A stretch of 64,000 nucleotides of DNA, taken from NCBI RefSeq assembly GCF_026191915.1, contig NZ_JAIMBY010000004.1:124001-188000 (forward strand). The letters run 5' to 3'. Position numbers and translations under genes: made by a program. Shown piece by piece: positions 47,204 to 57,145 of this stretch. Position 1 is the first letter of the stretch, and each line of letters begins with the position of its first letter. The notes beneath the pieces were generated by a model. The model had not been told where the DNA came from. It was given only the letters and a program-made list of their open reading frames with translations, and made no database searches. This stretch comes from Acidiphilium sp. PA. Lineage in GTDB: Bacteria; Pseudomonadota; Alphaproteobacteria; Acetobacterales; Acetobacteraceae.

Positions 47204-48865
47204 TCACAACGCCAGGGTCGCCTCGGCGGTCTCCACCACCGCCTGCAACGCACCCGCCTCGAACGGCGATTTCAGCTTGGCGGCTTCCACCAGTTTGCCG
47301 AACGGCGCCGAGCCGCCCAGGCCGCAGAGATCGACATAGGTGTCAAAACTCGCCTGGTAATCCTGCTGCGATTTCACCCAGAACTGCAAGGCGCAGCACT
47401 GTGCCAGCGTGTAATCGATGTAGTAGAACGGCGCGCGATAGATGTGCAGTTGCGCCTGCCACCGTCCGCCCATCGCCGGATACGCGAGATCGCCCCAGTT
47501 GCGCCACGGCAGATACATCGCCTCCAGCCGCCGCCACATCGCATGGCGCTCCGCCGGCGTCGCATCCGGCCGCGCATAGACCTCGTGTTGAAAATGATCG
47601 ACGCACACGCCATACGGCAAAAACTCCAGCGCCCCGATCAGATGCATCCGCCGATACCGCGCCGCCTGGTCGCCAAACATCGGCGCAATGTGCGGGTAGG
47701 CCAGAAACTCCAGGCTCATCGAGTGGATTTCCGCCGATTCCGAGGTCGGCCACAGATAATCGACCGAAGGTTGATTGCGGCTCTGATAGTTCTGAAACGC
47801 GTGCCCCATCTCATGGGTGAACACATCCACGTCGTGGTGCGTGCCGTTGAAATTGGCAAAAATATACGGCATCCCAACCGCCGGAAACGAGGTGCAAAAC
47901 CCACCGCCCGCCTTGGTCGGCCGGTTCTTCAGATCCATGAAGCCGCCTTCGTTCATCTGCCGGTAGAACCCGGCCAGCCGGGGGTCCATCGCCTCGAACA
48001 TCGCATTGGCCTTGGCCACCAGCTCATCATGACCGCCCTGCGGCTTCGGATTGCCCTGGGGGTCGGTCAACGGCTCGTCCCACGCATAGAGCGTGTCCAA
48101 CCCGTTCGCGATCCGCCGCTGTTCGACCAGCCTGGCCACCAGCGGCGTCACGTGCTTGAGCACCTCGGCCCGATAGGTCGCAACCTGCTCGGGCCCGTAA
48201 TCCAGCCGCCCCATCCGCCGGTAGCCAAGGGGCGTGAACGTCTCATCGCCCAGCGCCCGCGCCATCTTGTGGCGCAGCTTCACCAACTGGTCGTAGATAT
48301 CATCGAGCTCGGCGCCATGCTCGGCGAAAAACCCCCAGCGCGCCGCGGCGGCCCGGTGCCGCGTGTCCCGATCCACGCTCTCGGTATAGGGCGTCAGCCC
48401 CGCCAGATTGACCGTCTCGCCATCGAAAACGAATTTCGCGGAAGCCAGCAGCGCGGTATAGCGTGCCTCGAGCTTCGACTCCTCCTCCAGATCATCGGCG
48501 ATCACGGGGGCAAACGTCGTCACGGCGTTGCGCCAGATATCCACCGCGTGTTTGCCGTACTGGTCCTCGATCACCGCGGGATCGAGGGCGAGCAGCCGGT
48601 TCTTGAAACTAGTCTCATGATCCGCGATCACCGGGCCCAGCGCATCGGCATATTCGCGCGCCGCCTTGTAATCCTCGTTCGCGGTATCCTGCGAAAACCG
48701 CAGATGCACGAGCGCCGACCAGGTCCCGGTCGCGCGGCGCAGCCCTTCCCACTCAGCCAGCGCCTCGCGCACCGCATCGCGGTCGAGCAATCCGTTGAGC
48801 GAGGCATAGGCCGCCGCCAGACTGTCGCGCGTCGGCGTCACCGCCTCGATGTCATCGAACTTCAT
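47204..48865 (-). CDS. M3 family oligoendopeptidase (PepF-type)
   Basis: 553 residues from the ATG at 48865, 8 nt after GAGGG; an ATG six bases upstream is the alternative. The zinc site HEMGH is at residues 351-355 (VDVFTHEMGHAFQNY), followed by the ligand-bearing SAEIHSMSLEFLAYP. The segment AGGGFCTSFPAVGMPYIFANFNGT precedes it, as in other M3 peptidases. These are cytoplasmic enzymes that cut short peptides. The gene lies 14 nt after an ABC exporter gene and is probably co-transcribed with it. Confidence 0.92.
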   Translation of the reverse strand: MKFDDIEAVTPTRDSLAAAYASLNGLLDRDAVREALAEWEGLRRATGTWSALVHLRFSQDTANEDYKAAREYADALGPVIADHETSFKNRLLALDPAVIEDQYGKHAVDIWRNAVTTFAPVIADDLEEESKLEARYTALLASAKFVFDGETVNLAGLTPYTESVDRDTRHRAAAARWGFFAEHGAELDDIYDQLVKLRHKMARALGDETFTPLGYRRMGRLDYGPEQVATYRAEVLKHVTPLVARLVEQRRIANGLDTLYAWDEPLTDPQGNPKPQGGHDELVAKANAMFEAMDPRLAGFYRQMNEGGFMDLKNRPTKAGGGFCTSFPAVGMPYIFANFNGTHHDVDVFTHEMGHAFQNYQSRNQPSVDYLWPTSESAEIHSMSLEFLAYPHIAPMFGDQAARYRRMHLIGALEFLPYGVCVDHFQHEVYARPDATPAERHAMWRRLEAMYLPWRNWGDLAYPAMGGRWQAQLHIYRAPFYYIDYTLAQCCALQFWVKSQQDYQASFDTYVDLCGLGGSAPFGKLVEAAKLKSPFEAGALQAVVETAEATLAL

Positions 48866-48879
48866 TATCATGTCCCTCT

Positions 48880-50667
48880 TTATTCGTGCGTCATCAACCC
48901 AAGCGCCTGCCGCTCGAACAGCCGGCGATAGATACCACCGGGCCGTGCCGTCAACGCCTCATGCGTGCCTTGCTCCACGAGCCGACCCTGATCGAAAACC
49001 AGGATGCGGTCCAGCGCCCGCACGGTCGAAAGCCGGTGAGCGACCACGATCACGGTGCGCCCGGTCATCAACCGCTCGACCGCCTGCTGGATCAGCGCCT
49101 CCGATTCCGAATCCAGGCTCGCCGTCGCCTCATCGAGAATCAGGATCGGCGCATCGGCCAGAAACGCCCGCGCGATTGCCACCCGCTGCCGCTCGCCGCC
49201 CGAGAGTTTCACCCCCCGCTCGCCGACCAGCGTGCGATACCCGTTCGGCAAAGCCATAATGAAATCATGCGCGTTCGCCAGCATCGCCGCATTCTCAATC
49301 TCGGCCATCGTCGCATCGGGTCTTCCATACGCGATGTTCTCGGCCAGCGAGCGATGAAACAAAATCGGCTCCTGCGCCACGATCGCGATCGACCCCCGCA
49401 GCGAGGCCTGCGTCACCTGCGCGATGCTCTGCCCATCGATCCTGATGTCCCCGCCGGTCACGTCGTGCAGGCGCTGGATCAGCTTGACAAAGCTCGTCTT
49501 GCCCGAGCCCGAATGCCCGACCAGCCCGACCCGTTCACCCGAGGCGATCGTCACCGACAACGCCCGGAACAGCGGCTCGACATGCTTGCCATAGGCAAAA
49601 TCGACGCGATCGAACACAATCTCGCCCCGCAGGATCTGCGCCGGCATCGCTCCGGGCCGATCGGCGACGGCGAAGGGCTGCGCCTCCATGCGCACCATAT
49701 CCTCCATCTCGTTGACGGCCCGTTGCAGCATCGCAATGTGATAGCCCACGTCGCGCAGGTAGCCGAGCACGATCAGATAGGCGGTGATCACGGTCGCCAC
49801 CTCACCGGGCGTCGCCTGCCTGATCCACCACAAATACAGCGCAAGACCGATGATCGCGACGCGCAGCACCATCAGTGCGCCGCCCTGCCCGGTGCCGACC
49901 CGGTTGCCCCGGAACCAGAAGCGCCGGGTCCGGCGCTGCCATTTGTCGATCACCCGCGCGAGAATCGCATCCTCACGCGCCTCGGCGGCAAACCCCTTCA
50001 CCACGGCGTTGCAGGAAACGGCGTCGGCCAGTGCTGCGCCCATCGCGGTATCGCAGCGGTTGGACAATTGCGAGGCGGGCGAGACATAACGCGTCTGCAA
50101 CCACACCGTCGCGCCGACATAGACCGTCGCACCCACGGCGATCAGCCCACCGATCGATGGCGCCTGCAGCCCGAGCATGACCGATGTCCCGATCAAGACG
50201 GCAAGCGCCGGCAGCATCGCGATCAGCACGGTATCGTTCAGCAGATCCAGCGCCCAGATGCCGCGGGTGATCTTCCGCACGATCGCACCGGCAAAATTAT
50301 TGGCATGCCAGTCCGAGGCAAAGCGCTGCACCCGGTAAAAGGAATCGCTGGCCATCTCCCCCATGATCTTCAGGGTCAGACCCACGATCGAGCGAAACCC
50401 GATGTAGCGCAGCAGGGTCTGTGCGGCGCCGAGTGCGGCAATCATCGCCAGCGCCATTAACGCCGCGTGCAACGAGGCGCGGCTGTGTGTCGCGACCGCA
50501 TTGATCAGATCGCCGGCATAGAGCGGCATGAACACATCGGTCAGCGTCGCCAGCAGCATGGCAATCACCGTCCCAGCAAACAGCCCCGGATGAGTCCGCC
50601 ACCGCCGAAAGACGAAACCAAACACCGCACGAAACGGCGATGCGATCTTAAGATCCAAGGATGACAT
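48880..50667 (-). CDS. ABC exporter with fused membrane and ATPase domains (MsbA-like)
   Basis: 595 residues. Six membrane helices occupy about residues 25-310 (type I exporter fold) and the nucleotide-binding domain about 348-590. Walker A GHSGSGKT is at 384-391, the signature LSGGE at 488-492 and Walker B ILILDEA at 508-514, followed by AHRLSTV. The half-transporter should dimerise to export lipids or hydrophobic compounds; the substrate is not readable from sequence. It is followed by pepF on the same strand. Confidence 0.9.
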   Translation of the reverse strand: MSSLDLKIASPFRAVFGFVFRRWRTHPGLFAGTVIAMLLATLTDVFMPLYAGDLINAVATHSRASLHAALMALAMIAALGAAQTLLRYIGFRSIVGLTLKIMGEMASDSFYRVQRFASDWHANNFAGAIVRKITRGIWALDLLNDTVLIAMLPALAVLIGTSVMLGLQAPSIGGLIAVGATVYVGATVWLQTRYVSPASQLSNRCDTAMGAALADAVSCNAVVKGFAAEAREDAILARVIDKWQRRTRRFWFRGNRVGTGQGGALMVLRVAIIGLALYLWWIRQATPGEVATVITAYLIVLGYLRDVGYHIAMLQRAVNEMEDMVRMEAQPFAVADRPGAMPAQILRGEIVFDRVDFAYGKHVEPLFRALSVTIASGERVGLVGHSGSGKTSFVKLIQRLHDVTGGDIRIDGQSIAQVTQASLRGSIAIVAQEPILFHRSLAENIAYGRPDATMAEIENAAMLANAHDFIMALPNGYRTLVGERGVKLSGGERQRVAIARAFLADAPILILDEATASLDSESEALIQQAVERLMTGRTVIVVAHRLSTVRALDRILVFDQGRLVEQGTHEALTARPGGIYRRLFERQALGLMTHE

Positions 50668-50938
50668 GAAATGACCGACCCCGCTGACGCGAGATCACCT
50701 CTGAGATATCAATGTTGAAAACGATCGAACGGGCACCAGAAAGTGCCGGGCGGAGAACCTAGTTCGTAGCGCGCGTTGGCTCGAACCGGATCCCGCTAAA
50801 GGAGGCAACTGCATCAAAATACATTGTAGCCCCCTTCAAGAGTGTTGACCTAGACTAGTGGTTACCGGAGTTGGTCGGCTATGTCCAGCATAAATTGCTT
50901 GCGTCTCGGGATGGGGGCAGCACGGCAGGGAAGGGAAG
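50668..50938. other. Intergenic region upstream of the ABC exporter gene
   Basis: It should hold the promoter of the exporter-pepF pair, read on the minus strand. I see no gene or RNA here; the stretch ends in the AT-rich hairpin at 50939. Confidence 0.4.
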
Positions 50939-50962
50939 GCTTCTTTTTTGTAAAAAAGAAGC
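50939..50962. repeat. AT-rich hairpin repeat, copy C (left half only)
   Basis: GCTTCTTTTTT and AAAAAAGAAGC form a perfect 11-bp stem with a GT loop, followed by CAAAAAACTTTT. It is the left half of the composite repeat seen at 8815 and 46978; the right half is found 570 bp on, at 51536, beyond the lipoprotein gene. Confidence 0.85.
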
Positions 50963-51014
50963 AAAAAACTTTTATTCGTCTGGGATCGGACTTGGGTTGA
51001 GGCTGGTGCCTCAC

Positions 51015-51392
51015 TCATTCGGCGTGGGACGGGTGGACCACCAGATTTTTCGAGTGCAGGCTGCATGAGCGCGCTGCGGACGTCACTGCCGCGCCTTCGA
51101 CCCGGTCATACACCATAACGACATGCGAATTGATCACGGTGCTGGTCGAATTGGCCTGGATGTCGCCGCTCTGCAGCGACGGTGCGGCTACGATATAGAC
51201 CGTCCCGCCCACCTCACTCTGAAACTGCCCCTGGCAGAACAGCACCATCTTCTGCGACGCTTCCGGCAGGCTCGTCAGAAACGATGAATTGTCGGCCTTC
51301 GCCTGAGCAGGCGTCCGCGGGCCCGACCCCATACCCCCCGAACAGGATGTGAGAAATACGATCGGAAACGCTAACAGGATGCTACGATTCAT
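51015..51392 (-). CDS. Small putative lipoprotein of unknown function
   Basis: 125 residues from the ATG at 51392. The start MNRSILLAFPIVFLTSCSGG is a lipoprotein signal peptide with lipobox LTSC, the lipidated Cys being residue 17. The mature part is small and neutral, with a segment suggestive of beta strands (GGTVYIVAAPSLQSGD, VINSHVVMVYDRVEG) and two further cysteines. I do not recognise the family. It lies between the terminator of the ribosomal operon and a repeat unit. Confidence 0.6.
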   Translation of the reverse strand: MNRSILLAFPIVFLTSCSGGMGSGPRTPAQAKADNSSFLTSLPEASQKMVLFCQGQFQSEVGGTVYIVAAPSLQSGDIQANSTSTVINSHVVMVYDRVEGAAVTSAARSCSLHSKNLVVHPSHAE

Positions 51393-51429
51393 GCCGCCGA
51401 CGATAACGCCGATTCCGTGCATTGCAACG

Positions 51430-51455
51430 AAAAAGGCGCTGCCGAAGCAGCGCCT
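51430..51455 (-). terminator. Rho-independent terminator of the ribosomal protein operon
   Basis: AGGCGCTGC and GCAGCGCCT form a perfect 9-bp stem closed by a 4-nt loop that reads TTCG on the minus strand; five T residues follow in the minus direction. It lies about 125 nt after the rplQ stop codon and before the lipoprotein start. Confidence 0.9.
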
Positions 51456-51535
51456 AACATTCGTCTCAACCAAAAGTGAGCAAACTTACCCGAGCAACAA
51501 GAACGGCCCATCGCCCAGATCCAAAAAGTTTTTTG

Positions 51536-51557
51536 CTTCTTTTTTACAAAAAAGAAG
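51536..51557. repeat. AT-rich hairpin repeat, copy D (right half only)
   Basis: CTTCTTTTTT and AAAAAAGAAG form a perfect 10-bp stem, preceded by AAAAAGTTTTTTG, which is the right-unit layout. It sits in the 3' untranslated part of rplQ, 24 bp after its stop codon. Confidence 0.85.
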
Positions 51558-51580
51558 TGCTTGCCTTATCTAACGCGACC

Positions 51581-52015
51581 TCAAGCCGCCTCAGCCGTAT
51601 CGTCCTCATCATCCTTGACCTCGGGCTTCGGACCGCTATCGAGCCCCTTCGCCGCCAGATCACGATCGACCAGTTCGATCACCGCCATATCCGCCGCATC
51701 GCCATAGCGCATCCCGGCCTTCAGCACACGGGTGTAACCACCCTGGCGCTCCTTGTACCGGTCGGCCAACGCGGCAAACAGCTTGGACACGATCACCTCA
51801 TCGCGCAGCACCGCATGAGCCTGGCGGCGTGCATGCAGCCCCCCGCGCTTGCCCAGCGTGATCAACCGGTCAGCCACCGGCGCCAGCTCCTTGGCCTTCG
51901 GCAACGTCGTGGTGATCTGCTCATGCTTGAGCAGGGCCACCGCCATGTTGCGGAACATGGCCGCACGGTGGGACGTGGTGACGCCGAGTTTACGTCCAGC
52001 AATTCCGTGACGCAT
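51581..52015 (-). CDS. rplQ: 50S ribosomal protein L17
   Basis: 144 residues. The N-terminus [23 protein letters not shown] and the [22 protein letters not shown] stretch are diagnostic of L17. An acidic C-terminal tail ([13 protein letters not shown]) follows, longer than in enteric L17. It binds 23S rRNA near the exit tunnel. Last gene of the alpha-type operon segment. Confidence 0.97.
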   Translation of the reverse strand: MRHGIAGRKLGVTTSHRAAMFRNMAVALLKHEQITTTLPKAKELAPVADRLITLGKRGGLHARRQAHAVLRDEVIVSKLFAALADRYKERQGGYTRVLKAGMRYGDAADMAVIELVDRDLAAKGLDSGPKPEVKDDEDDTAEAA

Positions 52016-52046
52016 AAGGGTTACTCCAGATCAGAAAAATGACGAG

Positions 52047-53084
52047 TTAGAACGGCTGGTCGGAACGTTTGACCAGATCTTCGATATTCTCAGGCGGCCA
52101 GTCCGGCACCAACATCCCAAGGCCGAGCCCCATGGCGGTCAGCACTTCCTTGATCTCGTTGAGCGACTTCCGGCCGAAATTCGGCGTGCGCAGCATTTCC
52201 TGTTCGGATTTCTGCACGAGGTCGCCGATATAGACGATATTGTCGTTCTTCAGGCAGTTCGCCGAACGCACCGACAATTCGAGTTCGTCCACCTTGCGCA
52301 GCAAATTGGGGTTGAACGGCAGTTCAGGGCGCGGCTCTTCCGAACGCAACCGCTGCGGTTCCTCGAAATTGACGAACATGCCCAACTGGTCCTGCAAAAT
52401 GCGCGCGGCCAGCGCCACCGCATCCTCGGGCGTCACCGCACCGTTGGTCTCGATCGCGATGATCAACCGATCATAATCGGTCACCTGCCCGACGCGGGTC
52501 GGCTCGACGCGATAGGAAACCTTGCGCACCGGCGAATAGATCGAATCGACCGGAATCAACCCGATCGGCGCGTCTTCCGGCCGGTTGGCCGAAGCGGCGA
52601 CATAGCCACGACCCGAATCGACCGTGAATTCCATGCCCAGCGTCGCGCCATCGTCCAGCGTGCACAGCACCAGGTCCGGATTCATCACTTCGATGTCATG
52701 GCCGGACTGGATCATCGCAGCCGTCACCTCGCATGGCCCCTTGGCGCTCAGCGTCATCCGCTTCGGACCATCGCCATGCATCCGCACCGCGATCTGCTTG
52801 ATGTTCAGCACGATGTCGGTCACGTCCTCGCGCACACCCGCGATCGAGGAAAACTCATGCAGCACGCCATCAATTCGCACCGCGGTCACCGCCGCACCAT
52901 GCAGCGACGACAGCAGAATGCGCCGCAACGCGTTGCCCAGGGTCACACCGAACCCGCGCTCGAGCGGTTCGGCAATGATCGTCGCCATCCGCATGTCATC
53001 GGCGCCGGGCTCGATATCGAGCTTCTCCGGCTTGCGCAGCGATTGCCAGTTCCGCTGCATTGCCAAGTTGGTATCTTTCAGCAT
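52047..53084 (-). CDS. rpoA: DNA-directed RNA polymerase subunit alpha
   Basis: 345 residues from the ATG at 53084, with GGAGG upstream. The N-terminal dimerisation domain ([34 protein letters not shown]) and the C-terminal domain (about 255-335, [24 protein letters not shown] and [17 protein letters not shown]) are both intact. Alpha assembles the polymerase core and contacts activators and UP elements. Encoded between rpsK and rplQ as in most bacteria. Confidence 0.98.
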   Translation of the reverse strand: MLKDTNLAMQRNWQSLRKPEKLDIEPGADDMRMATIIAEPLERGFGVTLGNALRRILLSSLHGAAVTAVRIDGVLHEFSSIAGVREDVTDIVLNIKQIAVRMHGDGPKRMTLSAKGPCEVTAAMIQSGHDIEVMNPDLVLCTLDDGATLGMEFTVDSGRGYVAASANRPEDAPIGLIPVDSIYSPVRKVSYRVEPTRVGQVTDYDRLIIAIETNGAVTPEDAVALAARILQDQLGMFVNFEEPQRLRSEEPRPELPFNPNLLRKVDELELSVRSANCLKNDNIVYIGDLVQKSEQEMLRTPNFGRKSLNEIKEVLTAMGLGLGMLVPDWPPENIEDLVKRSDQPF

Positions 53085-53176
53085 CAAATCCTCCGGTCAG
53101 GCGACAAACCCGCCCTCACCTTCCAAAAACGCATCGTCCGCCAGGCACACAACGCAAGCCCGTCACACCCGGCGGA

Positions 53177-53569
53177 TTACACCCGGCGGCGCTTGCGGGC
53201 GCGGCAGCCGTTATGCGGAATCGGCGTCAAATCCCGAATCGCCGTGATCGAAAACCCAACGGTCTGCAACGCGCGCAGCGCGCTCTCACGGCCCGAACCC
53301 GGACCGCTCACTTCGATTTCCAGCGTCTCCATCCCGTGTTCGCGCGCCTTGCGGCCGGCATCCTCGGCCGCAACCTGCGCGGCATACGGGGTCGACTTAC
53401 GGCTGCCCTTGAAACCCTGGCTCCCGGCGGAAGACCACGAAATCGCATTGCCCTGCGCGTCGGTGATCGTCACCATCGTATTGTTGAAGCTGGCGAGCAC
53501 GTGGGCAACACCTGAACTGATATTTTTGCGTTCCTTGCGGCGGGGACGCACGGCGGCTGGTTTGGCCAT
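53177..53569 (-). CDS. rpsK: 30S ribosomal protein S11
   Basis: 130 residues; the core [22 protein letters not shown] and [16 protein letters not shown] are standard S11, ending in the basic [10 protein letters not shown]. It forms part of the 30S platform. It precedes rpoA in the operon by about 90 nt. Confidence 0.97.
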   Translation of the reverse strand: MAKPAAVRPRRKERKNISSGVAHVLASFNNTMVTITDAQGNAISWSSAGSQGFKGSRKSTPYAAQVAAEDAGRKAREHGMETLEIEVSGPGSGRESALRALQTVGFSITAIRDLTPIPHNGCRARKRRRV

Positions 53570-53649
53570 AGAAAATCCTGTCTTTCTCTCGATCCGCCGC
53601 CAGACCCAGTCCGGCGCGGATCACTGCATCGATACGAAGAACCGAAAGG

Positions 53650-54027
53650 CTACTTCGTAACCTTCTTTTTACCGGCGATTGCCACGGCCTTGCCCTTGCG
53701 GGTCCGCGCATTGGTATGCGTCCGCTGACCACGAACCGGCAGACCCTTGCGGTGGCGCAGGCCGCGGTAGCAACCCAGATCGACCAACCGCTTGATGTTC
53801 ATCGCCACTTCACGGCGGAGATCACCCTCGACGCGGAAATCCTTGTCGATCAATTCACGGATCTTGCCAATCTCGTCGTCCGACAGCTGGTTGACCCGCT
53901 TGTCGTCACCGATATTCAGCGTCGTGCAAATGTCACGAGCCTTGCTCGGCCCGATACCGTAGATGTAACGCAGGCTGATCAGCACGCGCTTGTTCGATGG
54001 AATGTTTACGCCAGCAATACGCGCCAC
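53650..54027 (-). CDS. rpsM: 30S ribosomal protein S13
   Basis: 125 residues; start [19 protein letters not shown] and the conserved [20 protein letters not shown] motif with the basic C-terminal extension. S13 sits in the 30S head and contacts the P-site tRNA and bridge B1. The 231-bp space before it (towards adk) contains a hairpin, so transcription may restart here. Confidence 0.97.
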   Translation of the reverse strand: MARIAGVNIPSNKRVLISLRYIYGIGPSKARDICTTLNIGDDKRVNQLSDDEIGKIRELIDKDFRVEGDLRREVAMNIKRLVDLGCYRGLRHRKGLPVRGQRTHTNARTRKGKAVAIAGKKKVTK

Positions 54028-54147
54028 GAAGCTGCTCCTTGGTCTCCGCTGATGCGGATTGAAATCGTCGACTGGGTAATGACAACCACAAAACCCGATC
54101 CGCCCGACGGGCAGAACCCAATTCCGAAAGTCATCATCTGAACAAAG

Positions 54148-54174
54148 TGCGGCGCCCCGCCAGGGAGCGCCGCA
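54148..54174 (-). terminator. Hairpin between adk and rpsM
   Basis: TGCGGCGC and GCGCCGCA form an 8-bp stem with a nested CCC/GGG; on the minus strand it is followed by CTTTGTTC, a poor T-run. It may attenuate readthrough from adk into rpsM. Confidence 0.5.
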
Positions 54175-54258
54175 GATGGGTGTCTCTATCGCCGGGGGCG
54201 ATACGAGTCAATCAAATGGCATCAATTTTTCGTGATCTCCCGCCGATGGCTGACGCGA

Positions 54259-54942
54259 TCAGTCCGCAGACATCGCAACCGGCGCCGGAATCCCTGCCTT
54301 GCGCAGCGCGGCCTCGATCGCAATGGTCACGTCATCCATGTCCGCCATGCCATCCACCTCGTAGTAGATGTTCCGCCCCTGGTAATACGGCACGATCGGC
54401 GCGGTCTGTTGGTTGTAGGCGGTAAACCGCTGCTTCACCGTCACCGGGTTGTCATCCGGCCGCCGGATGAACTCGGTCGAGCCACATTTGTCGCACACCC
54501 CGGCCTGCGCGGTCGGGTGCATCTTATCATGATACCCGGCGCCGCACTGGGCACAGCTGAACCGCCCGGCGATCCGCTCGACCAGCACATCCTCATCGAC
54601 CTTGAGCAGGATCACCGCCCGCAGATCCTGTTTCTCCGCCGCCAGCATCGCATCGAGCGCCTCCGCCTGCGGCACTGTCCGCGGAAACCCGTCAAGAATG
54701 AACCCGTGCCGGCAATCATCCTGGGCCAAACGCTTGCGTAGCATGTTGATGATCAGATCGTCCGAAACCAGCCCACCGGCCTCCATCACCGATTTGGCGA
54801 TCGCGCCCAACTCGGTCCCGGCTTTGACCTCGGCCCGCAGCATGTCACCCGTGGCAATCTGCCCGACGTGGTAGCGCTCCTGCAGAAGCTTGGCCTGGGT
54901 CCCTTTGCCGGCACCAGGCGGGCCGAGGAGAATGATGTTCAT
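54259..54942 (-). CDS. adk: Adenylate kinase (zinc-binding LID form)
   Basis: 227 residues. The P-loop GPPGAGKGT is at 7-15. The LID holds four cysteines (C130, C133, C150, C153) in two CxxC pairs, a structural zinc site. The enzyme equilibrates ATP, ADP and AMP. The start overlaps the secY stop by 4 nt, so they are translationally coupled. Confidence 0.97.
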   Translation of the reverse strand: MNIILLGPPGAGKGTQAKLLQERYHVGQIATGDMLRAEVKAGTELGAIAKSVMEAGGLVSDDLIINMLRKRLAQDDCRHGFILDGFPRTVPQAEALDAMLAAEKQDLRAVILLKVDEDVLVERIAGRFSCAQCGAGYHDKMHPTAQAGVCDKCGSTEFIRRPDDNPVTVKQRFTAYNQQTAPIVPYYQGRNIYYEVDGMADMDDVTIAIEAALRKAGIPAPVAMSAD

Positions 54943-56288
54943 CTGGTTCGTGTCCTTCCGCGGCCTTTTCTGATCAGGCCTTCATATTGATGTGCAAGCA
55001 AATGTGACTGGATCTGTGCGACCGTATCCATTGTCACAGAAACCACAATCAGCAGCGATGTGCCACCAAAATAATAGCCCGCGGCAAGATCGAACTGCCC
55101 GATCAAAAATTGTGGGATCAGACACACGATCACCAGATACCCCGCCCCGATCGTGGTCAGTCGCGTGAGCACGGTATCAAAATACTTCGCGGTATTCGCC
55201 CCCGGCCTGATCCCCGGCACGAACCCGCCATATTTCTTCAGATTATCCGCGGTCTCCTCCGGATTGAACACCACGGCCGTATAGAAATACGAGAAAAAAA
55301 TAATCAGCCCGGCATATAAAATCATGTAGCCCGGCTGCCCGTTCGAAAGCTGCCGCGCCAGAAACTGCAACCACGCCGGCCCGGTGCCATGGCTGAACCC
55401 CACGATCGTCGCCGGAATCAGCAGCAGCGAGCTCGCAAAGATCGGCGGTATCACGCCCGAGGTGTTCACCTTCATCGGCAGATGCGAAGCATCGCCCCCG
55501 AACATCCGGTTGCCCACCTGGCGTTTCGGGTACTGGATCAGCACCCGCCGCTGGGCCCGCTCCATGAACACCACGAACGCGACGACCACCAGCGCCATGA
55601 TAAAAAACCCGATCACGAAGCCGGTCGAAAGCCCGCCCGTCGCACCCAACTGTAACACGCTGGCAATCGCGCCCGGAAACGCCGACACGATCCCCGAAAA
55701 AATGATCAGGCTCGACCCGTTGCCGATCCCGCGCGACGTGATCTGCTCGCCGATCCACATCAGGAACACCGTGCCGCCGGTCAGCGTGATGATCGTGGTC
55801 ACCAGAAAGAACCCGCCCGGCTCGATCACCGCCGGCCCGACCGCGCTGGTGATATGCTCAAGCCCGATCGCGATGCCATAGGATTGCGCAAGCGCGATGA
55901 ATACCGTCAGATACCGCGTGTATTGATTGAGCTTCTGCTGCCCCGAAGCGCCCTCTTTCTTCAGCGTCTCCAGCGTCGGCACCGCCGCCTGCAACAACTG
56001 CATGATGATCGAGGCCGAAATATACGGCATGATGTTCAACGCAAACACCGTCATCCGACCCAGCGCGCCGCCGGTGAACATGTTGAACATGCCCAGCACG
56101 CCGCCGCCGTTCTGCGCCAGCATATGCTCCATCACCGTCGGATCGACACCAGGGATCGGAATATACGTCCCCAGCCGGAACACGATCAGCGCCCCCAGCG
56201 TAAACCAGATCCGCCGTTTGAGATCGGTCGCCTTCGACAGGGTTTCGAGATTGAAACTCGATGCAAGCTGTTCAGCAGCGGAAGCCAT
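54939..56288 (-). CDS. secY: Protein translocase subunit SecY
   Basis: 449 residues with ten predicted membrane helices. Conserved features: [28 protein letters not shown] at the start, [18 protein letters not shown], and the cytoplasmic loop [34 protein letters not shown]. SecY is the channel of the Sec translocase in the inner membrane. A hairpin lies shortly upstream, between rplO and secY. Confidence 0.97.
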   Translation of the reverse strand: MASAAEQLASSFNLETLSKATDLKRRIWFTLGALIVFRLGTYIPIPGVDPTVMEHMLAQNGGGVLGMFNMFTGGALGRMTVFALNIMPYISASIIMQLLQAAVPTLETLKKEGASGQQKLNQYTRYLTVFIALAQSYGIAIGLEHITSAVGPAVIEPGGFFLVTTIITLTGGTVFLMWIGEQITSRGIGNGSSLIIFSGIVSAFPGAIASVLQLGATGGLSTGFVIGFFIMALVVVAFVVFMERAQRRVLIQYPKRQVGNRMFGGDASHLPMKVNTSGVIPPIFASSLLLIPATIVGFSHGTGPAWLQFLARQLSNGQPGYMILYAGLIIFFSYFYTAVVFNPEETADNLKKYGGFVPGIRPGANTAKYFDTVLTRLTTIGAGYLVIVCLIPQFLIGQFDLAAGYYFGGTSLLIVVSVTMDTVAQIQSHLLAHQYEGLIRKGRGRTRTR

Positions 56289-56305
56289 GAATGATCCCCA
56301 AATAA

Positions 56306-56337
56306 CAACGGCGCCTCATGCGGATGAGGCGCCGTTG
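56306..56337 (-). terminator. Terminator-like hairpin in the rplO-secY gap
   Basis: A perfect 14-bp stem (CAACGGCGCCTCAT with ATGAGGCGCCGTTG) and a 4-nt loop; on the minus strand TTATTTGG follows. It lies 17 bases before the secY start codon within the operon, so readthrough must be partial or a promoter must follow. Confidence 0.7.
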
Positions 56338-56413
56338 CTTATATGCGTTACACTGAAGACGGCAAGAACCAAATGCGCTGGCCGCCCCTTGCTGCCCCTT
56401 GTTCCAAAGAGCC

Positions 56414-56435
56414 GTTCTTTTTTACGAAAAAGAAC
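56414..56435. repeat. AT-rich hairpin repeat, copy E (degenerate unit)
   Basis: GTTCTTTTT and AAAAAGAAC form a 9-bp stem, followed by CAAAAAACTC. It lies directly after the rplO stop codon and resembles the left units of copies A, B and C with several substitutions. Confidence 0.7.
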
Positions 56436-56453
56436 CAAAAAACTCTCGATAAT

Positions 56454-56939
56454 TTAGGCAGCTGCCGCTTCGGCTTTCGCCACCAGCGTTTTCACCGTGC
56501 CGCCGGCCTGCTCGATCGCCGCAACCGCCGTGGCCGACGCGCCGGACACTTCGATCTCGACCTTGGTCGAAATCTCGCCGCGCCCCAGCAGCCGCACACC
56601 CGACAGCTTCGAACCGGCATACACGCCCGCCGCCCGCAGATGCGCCTCGGTGATCGGCGCCGAAGCATCGAGCTTGCCGGACGCGACCAGCATCGCCAGC
56701 GTGCCCACGTTCAACGGCGCGTAATCCTTGCGGTTCACATTGGTGAAGCCGCGCTTGGGCATACGCCGATAGATTGGCAGCTGACCACCCTCGAACCCGT
56801 TCAGCGAGACGCCTTCACGCGCCTTCTGACCCTTGACGCCCTTGCCGGATGTCTTGCCTTTGCCCGATCCGATGCCACGGCCCAGCCGCTTCGATTTCAG
56901 GCGCGCACCCTGATTGTCGCGCAATTCATTCAGATTCAT
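56454..56939 (-). CDS. rplO: 50S ribosomal protein L15
   Basis: 161 residues; [20 protein letters not shown] and [20 protein letters not shown] are the L15 signatures. It stabilises 23S rRNA domains late in 50S assembly. The start overlaps the rpmD stop by 4 nt. Confidence 0.97.
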   Translation of the reverse strand: MNLNELRDNQGARLKSKRLGRGIGSGKGKTSGKGVKGQKAREGVSLNGFEGGQLPIYRRMPKRGFTNVNRKDYAPLNVGTLAMLVASGKLDASAPITEAHLRAAGVYAGSKLSGVRLLGRGEISTKVEIEVSGASATAVAAIEQAGGTVKTLVAKAEAAAA

Positions 56940-57145
56940 GGCTCAGTCCCCGAGGTCAATTCCTCGACCTTCAAAAGATGCGCGACCTTCCTGATCCGCC
57001 CCATGGTTTCGGGCGTGCCCGCCAGTTCGCGCGTGGAATGCATGTGGCGCAGCCCGAGCCCGACCAGTGTTTCCTTCTGGCCCGGCTTGCGCCCGATCGC
57101 CGACCCGGTCTGGGTGATGCGAACGCGTTTGATCGGATCAGACAT
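56936..57145 (-). CDS. rpmD: 50S ribosomal protein L30
   Basis: 69 residues; [30 protein letters not shown] is the L30 core. The start overlaps the rpsE stop by 8 nt. Confidence 0.96.
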   Translation of the reverse strand: MSDPIKRVRITQTGSAIGRKPGQKETLVGLGLRHMHSTRELAGTPETMGRIRKVAHLLKVEELTSGTEP

